The notes beneath the pieces are model-generated. The model had not been told where the DNA came from. It ran no database searches and saw nothing but the letters and a program-made list of their open reading frames with translations. From contig NZ_RJMV01000007.1 of NCBI RefSeq assembly GCF_003943735.1, positions 1-64,000 of the forward strand: DNA of 64,000 nt, in the 5' to 3' direction. Positions within the stretch are counted from its first letter, which is position 1, and each line of letters begins with the position of its first letter. The stretch comes from Streptococcus sanguinis. Lineage in GTDB: Bacteria; Bacillota; Bacilli; Lactobacillales; Streptococcaceae. This document shows, in pieces, positions 46,699-57,171 of this stretch. A program made the translations under genes and the position numbers.

Positions 46699-49600
46699 TC
46701 AGTCTTCTTTACGTCTCAATTTTCCTAGACCTAAAGCACCAATAATGGCTGCTAAACCTAGATATGGCAGATAGACTGCATCTTTGGCTCCCGTTTCTGG
46801 CAGAAGAGAAACAGGAATCTTTTTAGCCACTGGAGTTGGATTGGTTCTTCTTGGATCGTTTACATCTGAAACAATCAGATGCTGTGACTTAGGAGTGACT
46901 GTTGTAACTGTATTTGAAGCATAGACTACGTGGTTGACAGTATTGATGTAGGTATTTTCAAAAGTACCCGCAGCAATCCGCTTCATCTGTAGATAGGTTT
47001 CAGCCTGAAAAGCTGAATCCAAAGAAATAGTCTCTAAGAATTCTTCTTTGAAACGAATAGAAATCAAGCCTTTCTCAAGATCAATATTCGCAGATGTATA
47101 CTCAGTCAAGTCTGTACCAGCCTTTATCACCTTACCATCTTTGAGCGTGATGTCTACTTTGGCAAAGGTTTTGTAAGCCCCCGTGTACTCATCGCCTCGT
47201 TGATCATAATCATCCACAAAGCTATAGTCTGTCAAATCTTCAGAGTGGTTAGCAGGGATCAAGCCGCCGATGAGACGGTAGTTAAAGTGCTGTCCCAAAG
47301 CAAGCTCCTTGCCATCCAAGTTTTCTGCATTTGTCGGATCAAGGCTCAATGTAACATCCTTTTCAGGGCTGATTTTGGGAACATTGTTCACAACGACCTT
47401 AGTCGCATAACCATTTCCAAAGTCAATTTGATAAGCCCGGTTCTCGAATTTACCGCCTGTGCGCCCCATTCCTTCTTTGACAGCCATAGGGCTTGTTATC
47501 GTCAAAGACTTACCTGTTACGACATATTGGTCATAAAAGGCTTGGGCATCATCTGCTGCAAAGAGTTGGAAAGAACCTTTAACAGTGATATTGGCCTTTT
47601 GAAGGAGCTCTCTAACTGCTGCAGGGGCTGTTTCAAGGCTCTCGTAGTGGGTCACTGTCACACCTGCCACAGCTTTGCCATCCGCATCTACTAGCTTGAC
47701 TAATTCCGGACGAAGTTCAAATGCTTCTTCTGGATAGTCATCTACATAGTAGAAACCTTTTTGAATCGTGCTCTTAGATGACTTGTCACCCTTATACTGG
47801 TCCAAATCCCAAGTCAGCTCGTAGTAATTGGTCGAACCAGCCAAGACTTCCTTACCATCAATCACCAATCCTGCCTTGTTTTTATTGACCTTGGTTGGCT
47901 TGATGTAATTATTGCTAGGATTGTCTGAATCGTCTGGCTTGCCTGGCGTAGTCACGCGTACGACATTTGAGCGGACACCATAGGCATCATTGACTGTCAG
48001 GGTGAAATTATTAGTATAGGTTGCGCCATCATTGAGTACTCGGCCGACTACTGTTGGAAAGAGCGTAGCAACTTCTTTGGTCCTATCAGCGTTATAAGTA
48101 GCTAAGGTTGCTGCAGTTGCTTTAAATGTCACTTTGTGACCAGCCTTATCATAGCTGACGTCAAAACCTGCGCTAGCAGCTTTTGTTGCTTCTAAGTCAA
48201 CTTCATAACCACTTGGCAGTGGATCAGCAATGACAAAGGAAGTCGTTTCACTGCGTCCAGCTGAAAGATCTTCTGTCTTTAGAGCAAACTGAACAACTGA
48301 TTGTTTAGCGACTAGAGTCTTATCAATATTGCTGCCTTGGTCATTTTGAATCTCTTTATGAATCTGCGGTTGAGATTGCAAGAGATGATAATGATAGTGC
48401 ACAGTCGGAGCCACTGGTGCTGCTGGCTCTTTTTGATAAACAGGCTCTGCTGGTGAGGTTGGCAGCGGGCTATAAGTTGGTTCTACCGGCTTGTTAGGCT
48501 CCGGTGTATCTGGTGTACGAGTTGGCGCTTCCGGCTCCTTCTCATAAGTCGGTGCTGCCGGAGGTGTTGGCTCCTTTTCATAGGTCGGTTCTACCACTGC
48601 TGGCCGAACAGTTTTTTCCACTTCATAGCTTGGCTCAGATGGCTTACTAGGCTCTGGTGTATCCGGTGTACGCGTCGGTGGCGTCGGATCTTTTTCATAA
48701 GTCGGTGCTGCCGGAGGTGTTGGAAGAGCCTTCGGTGTTGGTGTAGTTGGAGCTGGATCCAAAGGCTTAAGCGCTTCTTCGCTTGGCACTGCAGGAGCTG
48801 TAGGAGCTACGGGCGCTTCCGGTTCTTCTACTGTGATGATTGGCAGATCATTCGCTCGAACATCACCATTAATCGCAAACCAAATATTTGGTTTCTTAGG
48901 AGCTAGTTTGTCAGCCCTACGTGGATCAGTAGCTTCTGGCTGGCCTAACACTTCAGAAGAGGAAATCGTTCCAATCGTCATGCTGTTGGTTGTACCAGAA
49001 ATTTCCACCGCTCCTGCCCCATACCATGAGTTAGGAGCATCTGTAGTGTCCCAGCCTGAGTCCGGCTGAGCATTCTTATACATGGTAAAGCGAGATCCGC
49101 CAACTCCTTTTTTGAAGTTTTCAGACTCGGTCGCATAGATTTGGCCGTTCTTTTCACCAATAGATGAACCCGAAATCTTGTTGAAAGTTCCGGTATAATC
49201 TTTGGCCATTTCGATAGAGTTAGCTTCACGGTTGAGGGAAGCCACGGACATCAAGGCCTGGTCAAAATTAATCGGTTGGCCTTTATCATCATAAAAGACA
49301 AATTCCGTCTTCACAAAGAGAGAGGTTGCATCTTCAAAATTTCCTGTATAAGCTGAAGCAAACACTCCCATGGTTGGATCTTTAAAAATACCTAACCAAG
49401 CCTTATCATTGCGGAATTGGGAGCTTGGATCAAGAGTATAAGTATAAACGATTTTAGAAACTTTTTTCCCTCGATAATAAGTTCCCTGAAGATTTGTATA
49501 GGTTGCTGTTGCAGACTGACCGCGGCTCAGCAAAACAGAAGACCATTCAGTCGGCCCTTTACCACTTGTTACGTTAGAACTATAGTCTGCATACTTGCCA

Positions 49601-51219
49601 ACCGTACCAAAGCTTTCCTGCTGATTGGTCTGATAGTTAGCATTTTGAATATCTGTTACTTTGAAGTTGTCCAACTGGAAGAGTTTCTTAGAAAACTCTG
49701 CAGTGTTCTTCACAGCGGCTTCCATGCCAGCATAGCTGACAAACTCACCAGTTGTAGTCAGTGACAGATCAGCATTAGGTTCTGATTTGAAAACCAGACT
49801 TTGCGCAATTGGACGGCTCAGATGCCCGTCTTCAGTCTTCTTTGCTTCTGCGATAGCCAGTCCAGCCTTAATCTTGGCCTGTTCAGCATCATACTTAGCC
49901 TTATCTTGCTGATACTTGGCTAATTTTGTATTATAGACAGCCAAATCAGCATTATACTGGGCCAACTGAGCTTGATAATTTGCTTGGGCTTGAGCATTAC
50001 GCTTCTTGATTTCTTCATTTTCAGCTGCTATAGTGGAATTCTTAGCTTGGTTCTCTGCCAGCTTTTGCTCATATTCTTTTTGAGCTGCTGCATTTTCAGC
50101 TTCAATTTGAGTCTTTTTAGCTTCATAAGCTGCTAAATCTGCTTCATATTGAGCTTTTTTATCTTGATTTTCCTTTTGGATACGGGCCAATTCTGCCTGA
50201 TAATTCGCCTGAGCAGCTTGATATGCCGCTTCATTATCAGCATTGGTCTTTCGGACAGTAGCTAAATCTGTTTGATATTGGGCAAGTGCTGCCTCGTAGG
50301 CCGCTTTTGCAGCCGCATTCCTCTGTTTAATAGCTTCATTATCAGCAGCAATCTTAGCATTGGCAGCTTCATTGTCAGCCAAAGCTTTTTCATACCGAGC
50401 CTTAGCTTCCGCATTCGCTTTTTGAACACGGTCCAGCTCACTTGCATAAGCCGCCATAGCCGCATCATAATTAGCCTTTGTTTCCGCATTCAGTTTTTGA
50501 ACACGAGCTAATTCTGCATCATAGGCAGCTTTAGCTGCTTGATAGGCTGCCGCATTATCCGCATTCGTCTTTTGAACCGCTGCTAAATCTGTTTTGTACT
50601 TGCTCAGTGCTGCTTCATAATCTGCTTTCAGCTGAGCATTTTCTGCTGTGATCCGAGCTACTTCTGCTTGATGAGCAGCCAAATCTTTAGCGTATTGTTC
50701 CGCTGTCGCTTTGTTTTCTGCTGTAATCCGAGCTACTTCCGCCTCGTAGGCTGATACTTTTTCTTTGTACTCCTTGACCTTGGCATCAATCTCGGTTACC
50801 TGCGCTTGATAATCTGCTGCAATCTCCGCTTTTTTGTCTGCTGTTTCTTGAGCAGTCTGGGCTACTCCTTTGTCAACAGCTGGGTCTTTGACCACTGTCA
50901 GCCCAGCTTCTTGAGCCTTTTTGACGCTTTCATCTAAACCAGCTGTTGGAACAGTCACTGTCACACCGCCAACTGCCTGACCTGCTCGCGCCTGACTCTC
51001 TTGAGATGCCTGACTGGCTGCCCCTTGAGCTTGAGGCAGATTAGTCGCTGCATTTCCAGTACCTACCATTTCAGTATTGACAGGACTATTGGTATCAGAT
51101 ACCACTTCATCTGCTCTTACTTGCATCGTTGACGTTAAAAAAGCCGCACCTAGAACAGCACCGCATAAAGTTTTAACAGCCTTGTTTTTCCGAAAACCAA
51201 AAACTTCTTTTTTCTTCAT
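46699..51219 (-). CDS. Antigen I/II family LPxTG-anchored adhesin (SspA/SspB-like)
   Basis: A 1506-residue surface adhesin. In order: a long signal peptide ([20 protein letters not shown], cleavage near VRADE); the alanine-rich helical A region (about residues 140-450) with repeats of about 107 residues; the globular V region (about 455-790); the proline-rich P region (about 796-945, [20 protein letters not shown] and relatives); and C-terminal domains (about 950-1460). The sortase signal LPETG (1473-1477) is followed by a hydrophobic helix and KLRRKED. Members bind salivary gp340, collagen and partner bacteria. The C-terminal motifs VRELL and NITVK (about 1201-1212) match the SspB region that binds Porphyromonas gingivalis fimbriae. 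It lies beside pgk, where S. gordonii carries sspA/sspB as I recall. Confidence 0.95.
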   Translation of the reverse strand: MKKKEVFGFRKNKAVKTLCGAVLGAAFLTSTMQVRADEVVSDTNSPVNTEMVGTGNAATNLPQAQGAASQASQESQARAGQAVGGVTVTVPTAGLDESVKKAQEAGLTVVKDPAVDKGVAQTAQETADKKAEIAADYQAQVTEIDAKVKEYKEKVSAYEAEVARITAENKATAEQYAKDLAAHQAEVARITAENAQLKADYEAALSKYKTDLAAVQKTNADNAAAYQAAKAAYDAELARVQKLNAETKANYDAAMAAYASELDRVQKANAEAKARYEKALADNEAANAKIAADNEAIKQRNAAAKAAYEAALAQYQTDLATVRKTNADNEAAYQAAQANYQAELARIQKENQDKKAQYEADLAAYEAKKTQIEAENAAAQKEYEQKLAENQAKNSTIAAENEEIKKRNAQAQANYQAQLAQYNADLAVYNTKLAKYQQDKAKYDAEQAKIKAGLAIAEAKKTEDGHLSRPIAQSLVFKSEPNADLSLTTTGEFVSYAGMEAAVKNTAEFSKKLFQLDNFKVTDIQNANYQTNQQESFGTVGKYADYSSNVTSGKGPTEWSSVLLSRGQSATATYTNLQGTYYRGKKVSKIVYTYTLDPSSQFRNDKAWLGIFKDPTMGVFASAYTGNFEDATSLFVKTEFVFYDDKGQPINFDQALMSVASLNREANSIEMAKDYTGTFNKISGSSIGEKNGQIYATESENFKKGVGGSRFTMYKNAQPDSGWDTTDAPNSWYGAGAVEISGTTNSMTIGTISSSEVLGQPEATDPRRADKLAPKKPNIWFAINGDVRANDLPIITVEEPEAPVAPTAPAVPSEEALKPLDPAPTTPTPKALPTPPAAPTYEKDPTPPTRTPDTPEPSKPSEPSYEVEKTVRPAVVEPTYEKEPTPPAAPTYEKEPEAPTRTPDTPEPNKPVEPTYSPLPTSPAEPVYQKEPAAPVAPTVHYHYHLLQSQPQIHKEIQNDQGSNIDKTLVAKQSVVQFALKTEDLSAGRSETTSFVIADPLPSGYEVDLEATKAASAGFDVSYDKAGHKVTFKATAATLATYNADRTKEVATLFPTVVGRVLNDGATYTNNFTLTVNDAYGVRSNVVRVTTPGKPDDSDNPSNNYIKPTKVNKNKAGLVIDGKEVLAGSTNYYELTWDLDQYKGDKSSKSTIQKGFYYVDDYPEEAFELRPELVKLVDADGKAVAGVTVTHYESLETAPAAVRELLQKANITVKGSFQLFAADDAQAFYDQYVVTGKSLTITSPMAVKEGMGRTGGKFENRAYQIDFGNGYATKVVVNNVPKISPEKDVTLSLDPTNAENLDGKELALGQHFNYRLIGGLIPANHSEDLTDYSFVDDYDQRGDEYTGAYKTFAKVDITLKDGKVIKAGTDLTEYTSANIDLEKGLISIRFKEEFLETISLDSAFQAETYLQMKRIAAGTFENTYINTVNHVVYASNTVTTVTPKSQHLIVSDVNDPRRTNPTPVAKKIPVSLLPETGAKDAVYLPYLGLAAIIGALGLGKLRRKED
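49880..50760 (-). repeat. A-region coding repeats of the adhesin
   Basis: The part coding for the alanine-rich stalk contains at least two long repeat units. [20 protein letters not shown] recurs as [20 protein letters not shown] about 107 residues later (about 321 bp), and a third degenerate start (YNADLAVYN) follows after a similar interval. Shorter heptad-based echoes such as DAELARVQK and ASELDRVQK lie inside each unit. Such tracts are prone to recombination and assembly collapse. Confidence 0.75.
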
Positions 51220-51564
51220 TTTTCTCCTCCCCCTGCTAACTTTTACAGTCTGCAGTTATCCCAAGCCCTCCGAAAATCAAAAAATAATTGAAACCTCCTA
51301 CTGGAAGCTCCATTCTCATTTTGACTCTCTGTAAGCATCAGAATATATACCTTTATCCTATCAAGTTTTCCCTCGTTTTGCAAGCATTTTTTCCTCAGTT
51401 TATTTACCTTTTTTATTTTTTAGACATTAATCGAATAATGTCCGTTTTTGATTTTCACTTCCCTCTCTGTTCCACAGATTTTACGTAAAAAAGAAAGGAC
51501 CAGTCTTTACTAGTCCTTCTCTTATTATAGTTTTATAGAATATTAAATATTCTAGGTTTACTGC
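51220..51564. other. Intergenic region between pgk and the adhesin gene
   Basis: This 345-bp gap contains the adhesin's strong RBS (GGGGGAGGAG, 4 nt before ATG) and a leader. A possible minus-strand promoter is TTGCAA with 17 bp and TAGGAT, near 51360-51390, though TATATT close by is an alternative -10. The pgk terminator lies at 51488-51518. No gene is seen in it. Confidence 0.4.
51488..51518 (-). terminator. Terminator after pgk
   Basis: On the minus strand AAGGACTAGT pairs with ACTGGTCCTT (one wobble) around 4 nt and is followed by TCTTTTTT. Confidence 0.8.
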
Positions 51565-52761
51565 TTATTTTTCAGTCAGTGCTGCAAGTCCTGGCAATAC
51601 TTTACCTTCAAGGAGTTCCATTGATGCACCACCACCAGTAGAAATCCATGAGAACTTGTCTGCACGGCCAAGGTTGATGGCTGCAGCAGCTGAGTCACCA
51701 CCACCGATGATTGATTTTACGCCAGGTTGTTTCACGATAGCGTCCATAACACCGATTGTACCAGCTTGGAAGTCTGGGTTTTCAAATACACCCATAGGAC
51801 CATTCCAGACAACAGTTTTCGCGCCAGTCAAAGCTTCATCAAATTTAGCAATAGATTTAGGACCAATATCCAATCCAAGGAAGCCTGGATCCACTGCTTC
51901 ACCTTCAGTATCTTTCACTTCAGTGTAGTCAGCAAATGCATTTGCTTCTTTAGAGTCAACTGGCAAGATCAATTTACCGTTTGCTTTTTCAAGAAGAGCT
52001 TTGGCAACATCCAATTTATCTTCTTCTACAAGTGAGTTACCGATTTCGATACCTTGCGCTTTGTAGAATGTATAAGTCATCCCACCACCGATAAGGACTT
52101 TATCAGCTTTTTCAAGCAAGTTTTCGATAACACCGATCTTGTCAGATACTTTTGAACCACCAAGGATGGCTACGAATGGACGTTCTGGAGTTTCAACTGC
52201 TTCTTGGATGTAGGCAATTTCGTTTTCAAGAAGGAATCCAGCAACAGCTTTTTCAACGTTTGCTGAGATACCAACGTTAGATGCGTGTGCACGGTGAGCT
52301 GTACCGAATGCATCATTTACGAAGATACCATCTCCAAGAGATGCCCAGTATTTACCAAGTTCTGGATCGTTTTTAGATTCTTTCTTGCCGTCAACATCTT
52401 CAAAACGAGTGTTTTCAACCAAAAGAACTTGTCCATCTTCAAGAGCATTGATAGCTGCTTCCAATTCAGCACCACGAGTGACACCTGGGAAAACAACGTC
52501 TTGACCTAATTTAGCAGCTAAGTCTGCAGCTACTGGTGCAAGTGATTTACCTTCTTTGTCCGCTTCTTCTTTGACACGTCCAAGGTGAGAGAAGAGAATT
52601 GCGCGACCGCCTTGCTCAATGATGTATTTAATAGTTGGAAGAGCTGCAGTGATACGGTTGTCATTTGTAATCACTCCGTCTTTCAATGGTACGTTAAAGT
52701 CTACACGAACGAGGACTTTTTTACCTTTCAAATCAACGTCTTTAACAGTAAGTTTTGCCAT
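51565..52761 (-). CDS. pgk: Phosphoglycerate kinase
   Basis: A 398-residue glycolytic enzyme converting 1,3-bisphosphoglycerate and ADP to 3-phosphoglycerate and ATP. Motifs are [16 protein letters not shown] at the N-terminus, [44 protein letters not shown] and the C-terminal [10 protein letters not shown] with [15 protein letters not shown]. The start is ATG 52761 (MAKLTVKDV), with GGAG 10 nt upstream. The seven extra codons to 52782 would include the RBS. Codon use is of the high-expression type. Confidence 0.96.
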   Translation of the reverse strand: MAKLTVKDVDLKGKKVLVRVDFNVPLKDGVITNDNRITAALPTIKYIIEQGGRAILFSHLGRVKEEADKEGKSLAPVAADLAAKLGQDVVFPGVTRGAELEAAINALEDGQVLLVENTRFEDVDGKKESKNDPELGKYWASLGDGIFVNDAFGTAHRAHASNVGISANVEKAVAGFLLENEIAYIQEAVETPERPFVAILGGSKVSDKIGVIENLLEKADKVLIGGGMTYTFYKAQGIEIGNSLVEEDKLDVAKALLEKANGKLILPVDSKEANAFADYTEVKDTEGEAVDPGFLGLDIGPKSIAKFDEALTGAKTVVWNGPMGVFENPDFQAGTIGVMDAIVKQPGVKSIIGGGDSAAAAINLGRADKFSWISTGGGASMELLEGKVLPGLAALTEK

Positions 52762-52846
52762 GTTACAAAAACTCCTTTTCATATTTTATACGCAACTATT
52801 ATATCATATTTTCCAAAAGTTTTCTTGATATAAAGAAAATTTTCAC

Positions 52847-52871
52847 AAAAAAGAAGTGCCACGCACTTCTT
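52847..52871 (-). terminator. Hairpin terminator upstream of pgk
   Basis: AAGAAGTGC and GCACTTCTT pair around 3 nt; on the minus strand TTTTTTG follows. With the hairpin at 52969-52995 it insulates pgk from the metal transporter gene. Confidence 0.7.
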
Positions 52872-52968
52872 TCTCTCGAACTTTGGAATTAGAGAATGGG
52901 AAGAAGGGCTCTGAACTCATTCAGACAATAGTTAAAGCTGGATTTTTCTCTAGATTTGACAACTCAAA

Positions 52969-52995
52969 AAGCCAGTAAAACTACTGACTTTAACT
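52969..52995 (-). terminator. Terminator after the VIT-family gene
   Basis: On the minus strand AAAGTCAGTA pairs with TACTGGCTTT (one wobble) around a short loop and is followed by TTT. Confidence 0.7.
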
Positions 52996-53005
52996 CTTCT
53001 CATTA

Positions 53006-53695
53006 CTAAATTGCAAAAGCCTGTCCTACTGCATAAGTGACCGCCATGGTTAGAAGACCGATCACAAGATTTCGAAGCATAGCATTTTTGAGCGGTGCTT
53101 TGCCCAATCTAGCGCTGGTGTAACCTGTTCCCAAAAGGGCCAAGGCCACGATTAGAACGGTTGCCCAGATACGGACGCTGGCAGGAAGCAGGATAATGGT
53201 AATCATAGGAAAAAGTGCACCAACAGCAAAGGCTAAAAAGCTTGATACGGCAGCATGCCAGGGATTAGTGAACTCCTCAATCTCGATTCCATATTTTTCC
53301 TGTACCAAAGCCTCCAACGGATCTTGGAGAAAAGCTCGGTTGGTCATGAGTTGAGCAGAAGTCTCACACTCGCCATTTTGAACATAGGCAGCATAGAGCG
53401 ACTGCCTAGCGATATCCGGATTTTTCTCTAAAAGCTCCCGCTCTCTGGCAACAGCAGCTTCCTCTGTATCCTTTTGAGTAGAAACTGATACATACTCTCC
53501 GCCAGCCATAGAAAAGGCGCCCGCAAAGACTGCCGCCAAACCAGACAGAAAGATAATCCAGACATCGTCCGTCGCACTAGCTACCCCGATAACCACACCT
53601 GCAATGGAAATAATACCATCATTAGCTCCTAAAACACCAGCCCGCAAGATATTCAGCCGACCACTAAAGTTCGTATCAATTTTATGTTCTTCCAC
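53006..53695 (-). CDS. VIT1/CCC1 family iron/manganese transporter
   Basis: A 229-residue membrane protein of the VIT1/CCC1 family, which moves Fe2+ or Mn2+ out of the cytoplasm. The N-terminal signature is LRAGVLGANDGIISIAG, followed by FAGAFSMAGGEYVSVSTQKD. A soluble helical insert (about residues 75-140) probably forms the metal-binding domain, with helices about 145-229. The start is GTG at 53693-53695; its RBS is distant and weak (AAGGAAAG about 15 nt upstream). A perfect PerR-type box overlaps its promoter, tying it to metal and peroxide control. Confidence 0.9.
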   Translation of the reverse strand: MEEHKIDTNFSGRLNILRAGVLGANDGIISIAGVVIGVASATDDVWIIFLSGLAAVFAGAFSMAGGEYVSVSTQKDTEEAAVARERELLEKNPDIARQSLYAAYVQNGECETSAQLMTNRAFLQDPLEALVQEKYGIEIEEFTNPWHAAVSSFLAFAVGALFPMITIILLPASVRIWATVLIVALALLGTGYTSARLGKAPLKNAMLRNLVIGLLTMAVTYAVGQAFAI

Positions 53696-53715
53696 TATTT
53701 AAATTTTCTCTTTCC

Positions 53716-53750
53716 TTTTATTTATAATGATTATAAATAAAACCTAGAAC
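53716..53750 (-). promoter_or_regulatory. Promoter with perfect PerR/Fur-type box
   Basis: TTATAATGATTATAA (53722-53736) exactly matches the PerR consensus TTATAATNATTATAA. It lies inside a longer perfect palindrome with 13-bp arms around G53729 (53716-53742). On the minus strand a -10 (TATAAT) within the box and a TTGTAT -35, 17 bp apart, give a promoter directly occluded by the box. Confidence 0.85.
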
Positions 53751-53812
53751 TAATACAAGAGAAAATCGAAAAATGAGAAAAGTTCTACTATTTAAGAGAA
53801 AGAAAGGCATTG

Positions 53813-53843
53813 AAAAAAGAGCCGTTTTAAACGACTCCTTTCT
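53813..53843 (-). terminator. Terminator after leuS
   Basis: On the minus strand GAGTCGTTT pairs with AACGGCTC and is followed by TTTTTT, about 35 bp after the leuS stop. Confidence 0.75.
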
Positions 53844-53874
53844 TTATCATCACTATAATGCTGTAACAAACTAA

Positions 53875-56376
53875 TTATTTCACCACGATATTAACCAGTT
53901 TATTCGGCACACTAATCACTTTGACGATTTCTTTGCCAGCGATTTCGGACTTGATTTTTTCATCTGCCAGAGCGATTTCCTGCAGTTCCTCACGGCTCAA
54001 GTCCTTAGCTACGACTAGCTTAGCACGAACTTTACCCTTGATTTGAACTACGATTTCGACCTCTGCTTCGACCAGTTTGCTTTCGTCATAAGTTGGCCAA
54101 GCTACATAGGAAATGCTCTCGCCAGTTTGAGCGACTGCCTGCCAGAGTTCTTCAGCCAAGTGCGGTGCAAAAGGCGCCAGCAATTGAATGAAACCTTTAG
54201 CATATTCGACATAGAGTTTTTCTTCCTTGTTGGCTGCGTTGACAAAGATCATGAGCTGAGCAATGGCTGTGTTAAACTTGAGCTCCTCAATCTGCTCTGT
54301 GACAGACTTGACTGTTTCGTTGTATACCTTGTCGAGAGCACCATTGTTATCCGCAACAATTTCTTTACTTGTAATCAAACGGTAGACCCGATCTAGGAAC
54401 TTGCGGCTGCCTTCCAGACCTTCCTCGCTCCAAGCGATAGACGCGTCCAACGGCCCCATGAACATTTCATAGACACGCAATGTATCGGCACCATATTGCT
54501 CCACTACATCATCTGGATTGACCACATTCTTCAGAGACTTAGACATCTTAGCAGGCGCCTGCTCTAGTTCTTCTCCAGTTTCGATGTTGAAGAAAGAACC
54601 ATCGCGTTTTTCCACCTTGTCTGTTGCTACTAGAGCACCGCGACTATCACGGTAGCTAGTCCCCAGAATCATCCCTTGGTTAAAGAGTTTTTGGAAAGGC
54701 TCTTTGGTCGGTACCACTCCGATATCATAGAGAAACTTGTGCCAGAAGCGAGCGTAGAGGAGGTGGAGCACAGCGTGCTCCGCACCTCCGATGTAAATAT
54801 CAACTGGAAGCCAAGCCTTAAGCAACTCTTCATCTGCTAATTTCTCATTATTGTGCGGGTCAATGTAACGCAAGTAATACCAGCTAGAACCAGCCCATTG
54901 AGGCATAGTGTTGGTTTCACGGCGTCCTTTGACACCATCTTCCCGAGTCACTTCCAGCCAATCAGTCAGATTAGCCAGAGGGCTTTCACCGGTACCAGAA
55001 GGGCGGATATCCTTGGTTACAGGCAAGACAAGCGGCAGTTCATTTTCAGGAACAGCTGTTGAGGTGCCATCTTCCCAATGAATGATTGGAATCGGCTCAC
55101 CCCAGTAGCGCTGACGGCTAAAGAGCCAGTCGCGCAGACGATAGGTGACTTTTTCATTTCCAACACCTTCCGCTTCCAGCCAAGCAACCATCTTGTCAAT
55201 CGCGGCAGCCTTGTCTAAGCCATCTAGGAAGCCAGAGTTAATATGCGGACCGTCTTCTGTGTAAGCAGCATCAGCAACATTGCCCCCCTCTAGAACCGGA
55301 ATAATCTCTAGGTTAAATTGCTTAGCAAACTCCCAGTCGCGCTCGTCATGCGCAGGAACGGCCATGATAGCACCTGTTCCGTAGCTTGCAAGCACATAGT
55401 CGGCAATCCAGATGGGGATTTCCTTGCCATTGACAGGATTGATGGCATAAGCTCCTGTCCAGACACCGGTCTTCTCCTTAGCCAAATCAGTCCGAGCCAG
55501 GTCGGATTTGAGGCTGGCTGCATGTTTGTAGTCTGCTACTGCTTGGGCTTGTTCTGCACTTGTAATGGCATCGACGAGAGCATGCTCTGGAGCCAAAACA
55601 GCATAGGTCGCACCAAAAAGAGTGTCCGGACGAGTCGTAAAGACGGTGAAGTCCTTGTCTGTGTCCTTAATCTTGAAGGTTACATTAGCACCGGTTGACT
55701 TACCAATCCAGTTGCGCTGCATCTCCTTGATAGACTCAGGCCAGTCCAGCTCCTCCAAGTCATTGAGCAAACGTTCTGCATAAGCTGTGATTTTCAGCAT
55801 CCACTGACGCATAGGCTTGCGGACAACTGGATAACCACCACGCTCAGATGTTCCGTCTGGAAGAACTTCCTCATTGGCGATAGCCGTTCCCAGCTCTTCA
55901 ACCCAGTTTACTGGCACTTCAGCTTCATAAGCCAGGCCTTTTTCGTAAAGCTTGGTGAAAATCCACTGGGTCCATTTGTAGTAGTTGGGGTCAGTTGTAT
56001 TGACCTCCCGGTCCCAGTCATAGGAGAAGCCAAGAGCGTTGATTTGACGCTTAAAGTTGGCAATGTTTTCCGCTGTAAAGTCAGCTGGGTCATTGCCTGT
56101 ATCCATGGCGTATTGCTCAGCCGGAAGACCAAAGGCGTCCCAGCCCATAGGGTGGAGGACATTGTAGCCTTGCGCGCGCTTGTAGCGGCTGAGGATATCT
56201 GTCGCCGTGTAGCCCTCCGGATGCCCTACATGGAGCCCTGCTCCGGATGGGTAAGGAAACATGTCCAGCGCATAAAAGTTAGGCTTGTCCTTGTCCGTAC
56301 CTGTCTTGAATGTATAGTGCTCTGCCCAGTATTTCTGCCACTTGGGCTCAATTTCTTTGTGATTATAATAAGCCAT
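53875..56376 (-). CDS. leuS: Leucyl-tRNA synthetase
   Basis: An 833-residue class Ia synthetase charging tRNA-Leu. The HIGH-type motif is in [16 protein letters not shown] and the KMSKS motif in [17 protein letters not shown]. The connective CP1 editing domain lies between them, with [12 protein letters not shown] and [16 protein letters not shown]. The start is ATG 56376 ([14 protein letters not shown]), with GGAG upstream, giving the usual streptococcal length. The frame is open a further 27 codons. No T-box leader is seen; an extended -10 (TGGTATAAT on the minus strand, plus 56405-56413) precedes it. Confidence 0.97.
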   Translation of the reverse strand: MAYYNHKEIEPKWQKYWAEHYTFKTGTDKDKPNFYALDMFPYPSGAGLHVGHPEGYTATDILSRYKRAQGYNVLHPMGWDAFGLPAEQYAMDTGNDPADFTAENIANFKRQINALGFSYDWDREVNTTDPNYYKWTQWIFTKLYEKGLAYEAEVPVNWVEELGTAIANEEVLPDGTSERGGYPVVRKPMRQWMLKITAYAERLLNDLEELDWPESIKEMQRNWIGKSTGANVTFKIKDTDKDFTVFTTRPDTLFGATYAVLAPEHALVDAITSAEQAQAVADYKHAASLKSDLARTDLAKEKTGVWTGAYAINPVNGKEIPIWIADYVLASYGTGAIMAVPAHDERDWEFAKQFNLEIIPVLEGGNVADAAYTEDGPHINSGFLDGLDKAAAIDKMVAWLEAEGVGNEKVTYRLRDWLFSRQRYWGEPIPIIHWEDGTSTAVPENELPLVLPVTKDIRPSGTGESPLANLTDWLEVTREDGVKGRRETNTMPQWAGSSWYYLRYIDPHNNEKLADEELLKAWLPVDIYIGGAEHAVLHLLYARFWHKFLYDIGVVPTKEPFQKLFNQGMILGTSYRDSRGALVATDKVEKRDGSFFNIETGEELEQAPAKMSKSLKNVVNPDDVVEQYGADTLRVYEMFMGPLDASIAWSEEGLEGSRKFLDRVYRLITSKEIVADNNGALDKVYNETVKSVTEQIEELKFNTAIAQLMIFVNAANKEEKLYVEYAKGFIQLLAPFAPHLAEELWQAVAQTGESISYVAWPTYDESKLVEAEVEIVVQIKGKVRAKLVVAKDLSREELQEIALADEKIKSEIAGKEIVKVISVPNKLVNIVVK

Positions 56377-56492
56377 TCTTTTCTCCATTTTTTGTACTGT
56401 TTCTATTATACCATTTTCAAGGGATTTTGAAAGACGGAATCCAGTTTTCACTGACAAAAACTATAACTCATCTCTAAAGCGTTAGTCTCTGA

Positions 56493-56521
56493 TTGACCTC
56501 TAAAATTAAAAGTTGTATAAT
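56493..56521 (+). promoter_or_regulatory. Promoter of the ICMT-like gene
   Basis: TTGACC (56493-56498), a 17-bp spacer and TATAAT (56516-56521) form a strong promoter. Transcription would begin just before the RBS GGAGG, confirming the start at 56541 rather than upstream in-frame codons. Confidence 0.85.
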
Positions 56522-56540
56522 TCTGGCCGGAGGAATAATC

Positions 56541-57104
56541 ATGAATTTACAAACTATTTTCACTTATGTTTTCTTTGTTATTTTTATTAGCACAGAAATG
56601 TGGATTAAAAATAAAACTAAGTCAAACAATGTAAACGACTCTGCAGATAAAGGGAGCCGCTACATCATTATCGGCAGTGTTATCTGCTGCTTATTTTTGA
56701 TAAACGGGCAATTTCTCGACTTTGTCCCCCACTTACCCAGCCTCACTATCTATCTTGGAATCCTCATCTCCCTAGCAGGGTTCGTATTGCGGGTCTATGC
56801 AGTCAATTATCTCGGAAAAAACTTCACACTGGCCGTTCAAACAACCGATAGTCAACAATTAGTAGACCATGGCCCTTATTCTATTGTAAGAAATCCTGCC
56901 TATACTGGCAGTATCTTGTCTATCCTTGGCCTATCGATTACCTCATTAAATCCTCTTACAATCATTATCAGTCTTATTTTACTCATGTTAGGATATAGCA
57001 TTCGACTTAGAGTAGAAGAAAAAGCTTTAGGCAATCACTTTGGGAAAAATTACGAAGCTTATTGCCAAAAGGTTAGATACCGAGTTTTTCCTTACATCTG
57101 GTAA
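56541..57104 (+). CDS. Isoprenylcysteine carboxyl methyltransferase-like membrane protein
   Basis: A 187-residue membrane protein with about five helices. It has the conserved C-terminal cofactor motif of the ICMT/phospholipid methyltransferase superfamily: DHGPYSIVRNPAYTGSI followed by RVEEKALGNHFGKNYEAYC. These enzymes methylate membrane-bound substrates with SAM. Prenylated proteins are absent in bacteria, so the real substrate here is unknown. The start is the ATG at 56541 with GGAGG 7 nt upstream. Confidence 0.87.
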   Translation: MNLQTIFTYVFFVIFISTEMWIKNKTKSNNVNDSADKGSRYIIIGSVICCLFLINGQFLDFVPHLPSLTIYLGILISLAGFVLRVYAVNYLGKNFTLAVQTTDSQQLVDHGPYSIVRNPAYTGSILSILGLSITSLNPLTIIISLILLMLGYSIRLRVEEKALGNHFGKNYEAYCQKVRYRVFPYIW

Positions 57105-57111
57105 TCTCACC

Positions 57112-57160
57112 AAAAAACAAGCCACATTGTCAACCCTACGGTTGAAAGGTGGCTTGTTTT
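57112..57160. terminator. Bidirectional terminator between the ICMT-like gene and gldA
   Basis: AAAAAACAAGCCAC pairs with GGTGGCTTGTTTT, with an inner hairpin TCAACC/GGTTGA. It ends both convergent transcripts, including the PTS/glycyl radical operon. Confidence 0.85.
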
Positions 57161-57171
57161 GTATTTTGCTT

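Noticed and set aside
47200..47694. A 164-codon plus-strand frame inside the adhesin gene
   Set aside because: It is a shadow of the adhesin coding strand in a region of strongly coding sequence; no RBS or homology.
49880..50760. Adhesin A-region repeats as a separate mobile or tandem DNA element
   Set aside because: The repeats are in frame, diverged and part of the coiled-coil stalk typical of antigen I/II proteins.
56377..56492. A possible T-box leader before leuS
   Set aside because: The leader is too short and lacks the T-box sequence and the terminator/antiterminator pair.
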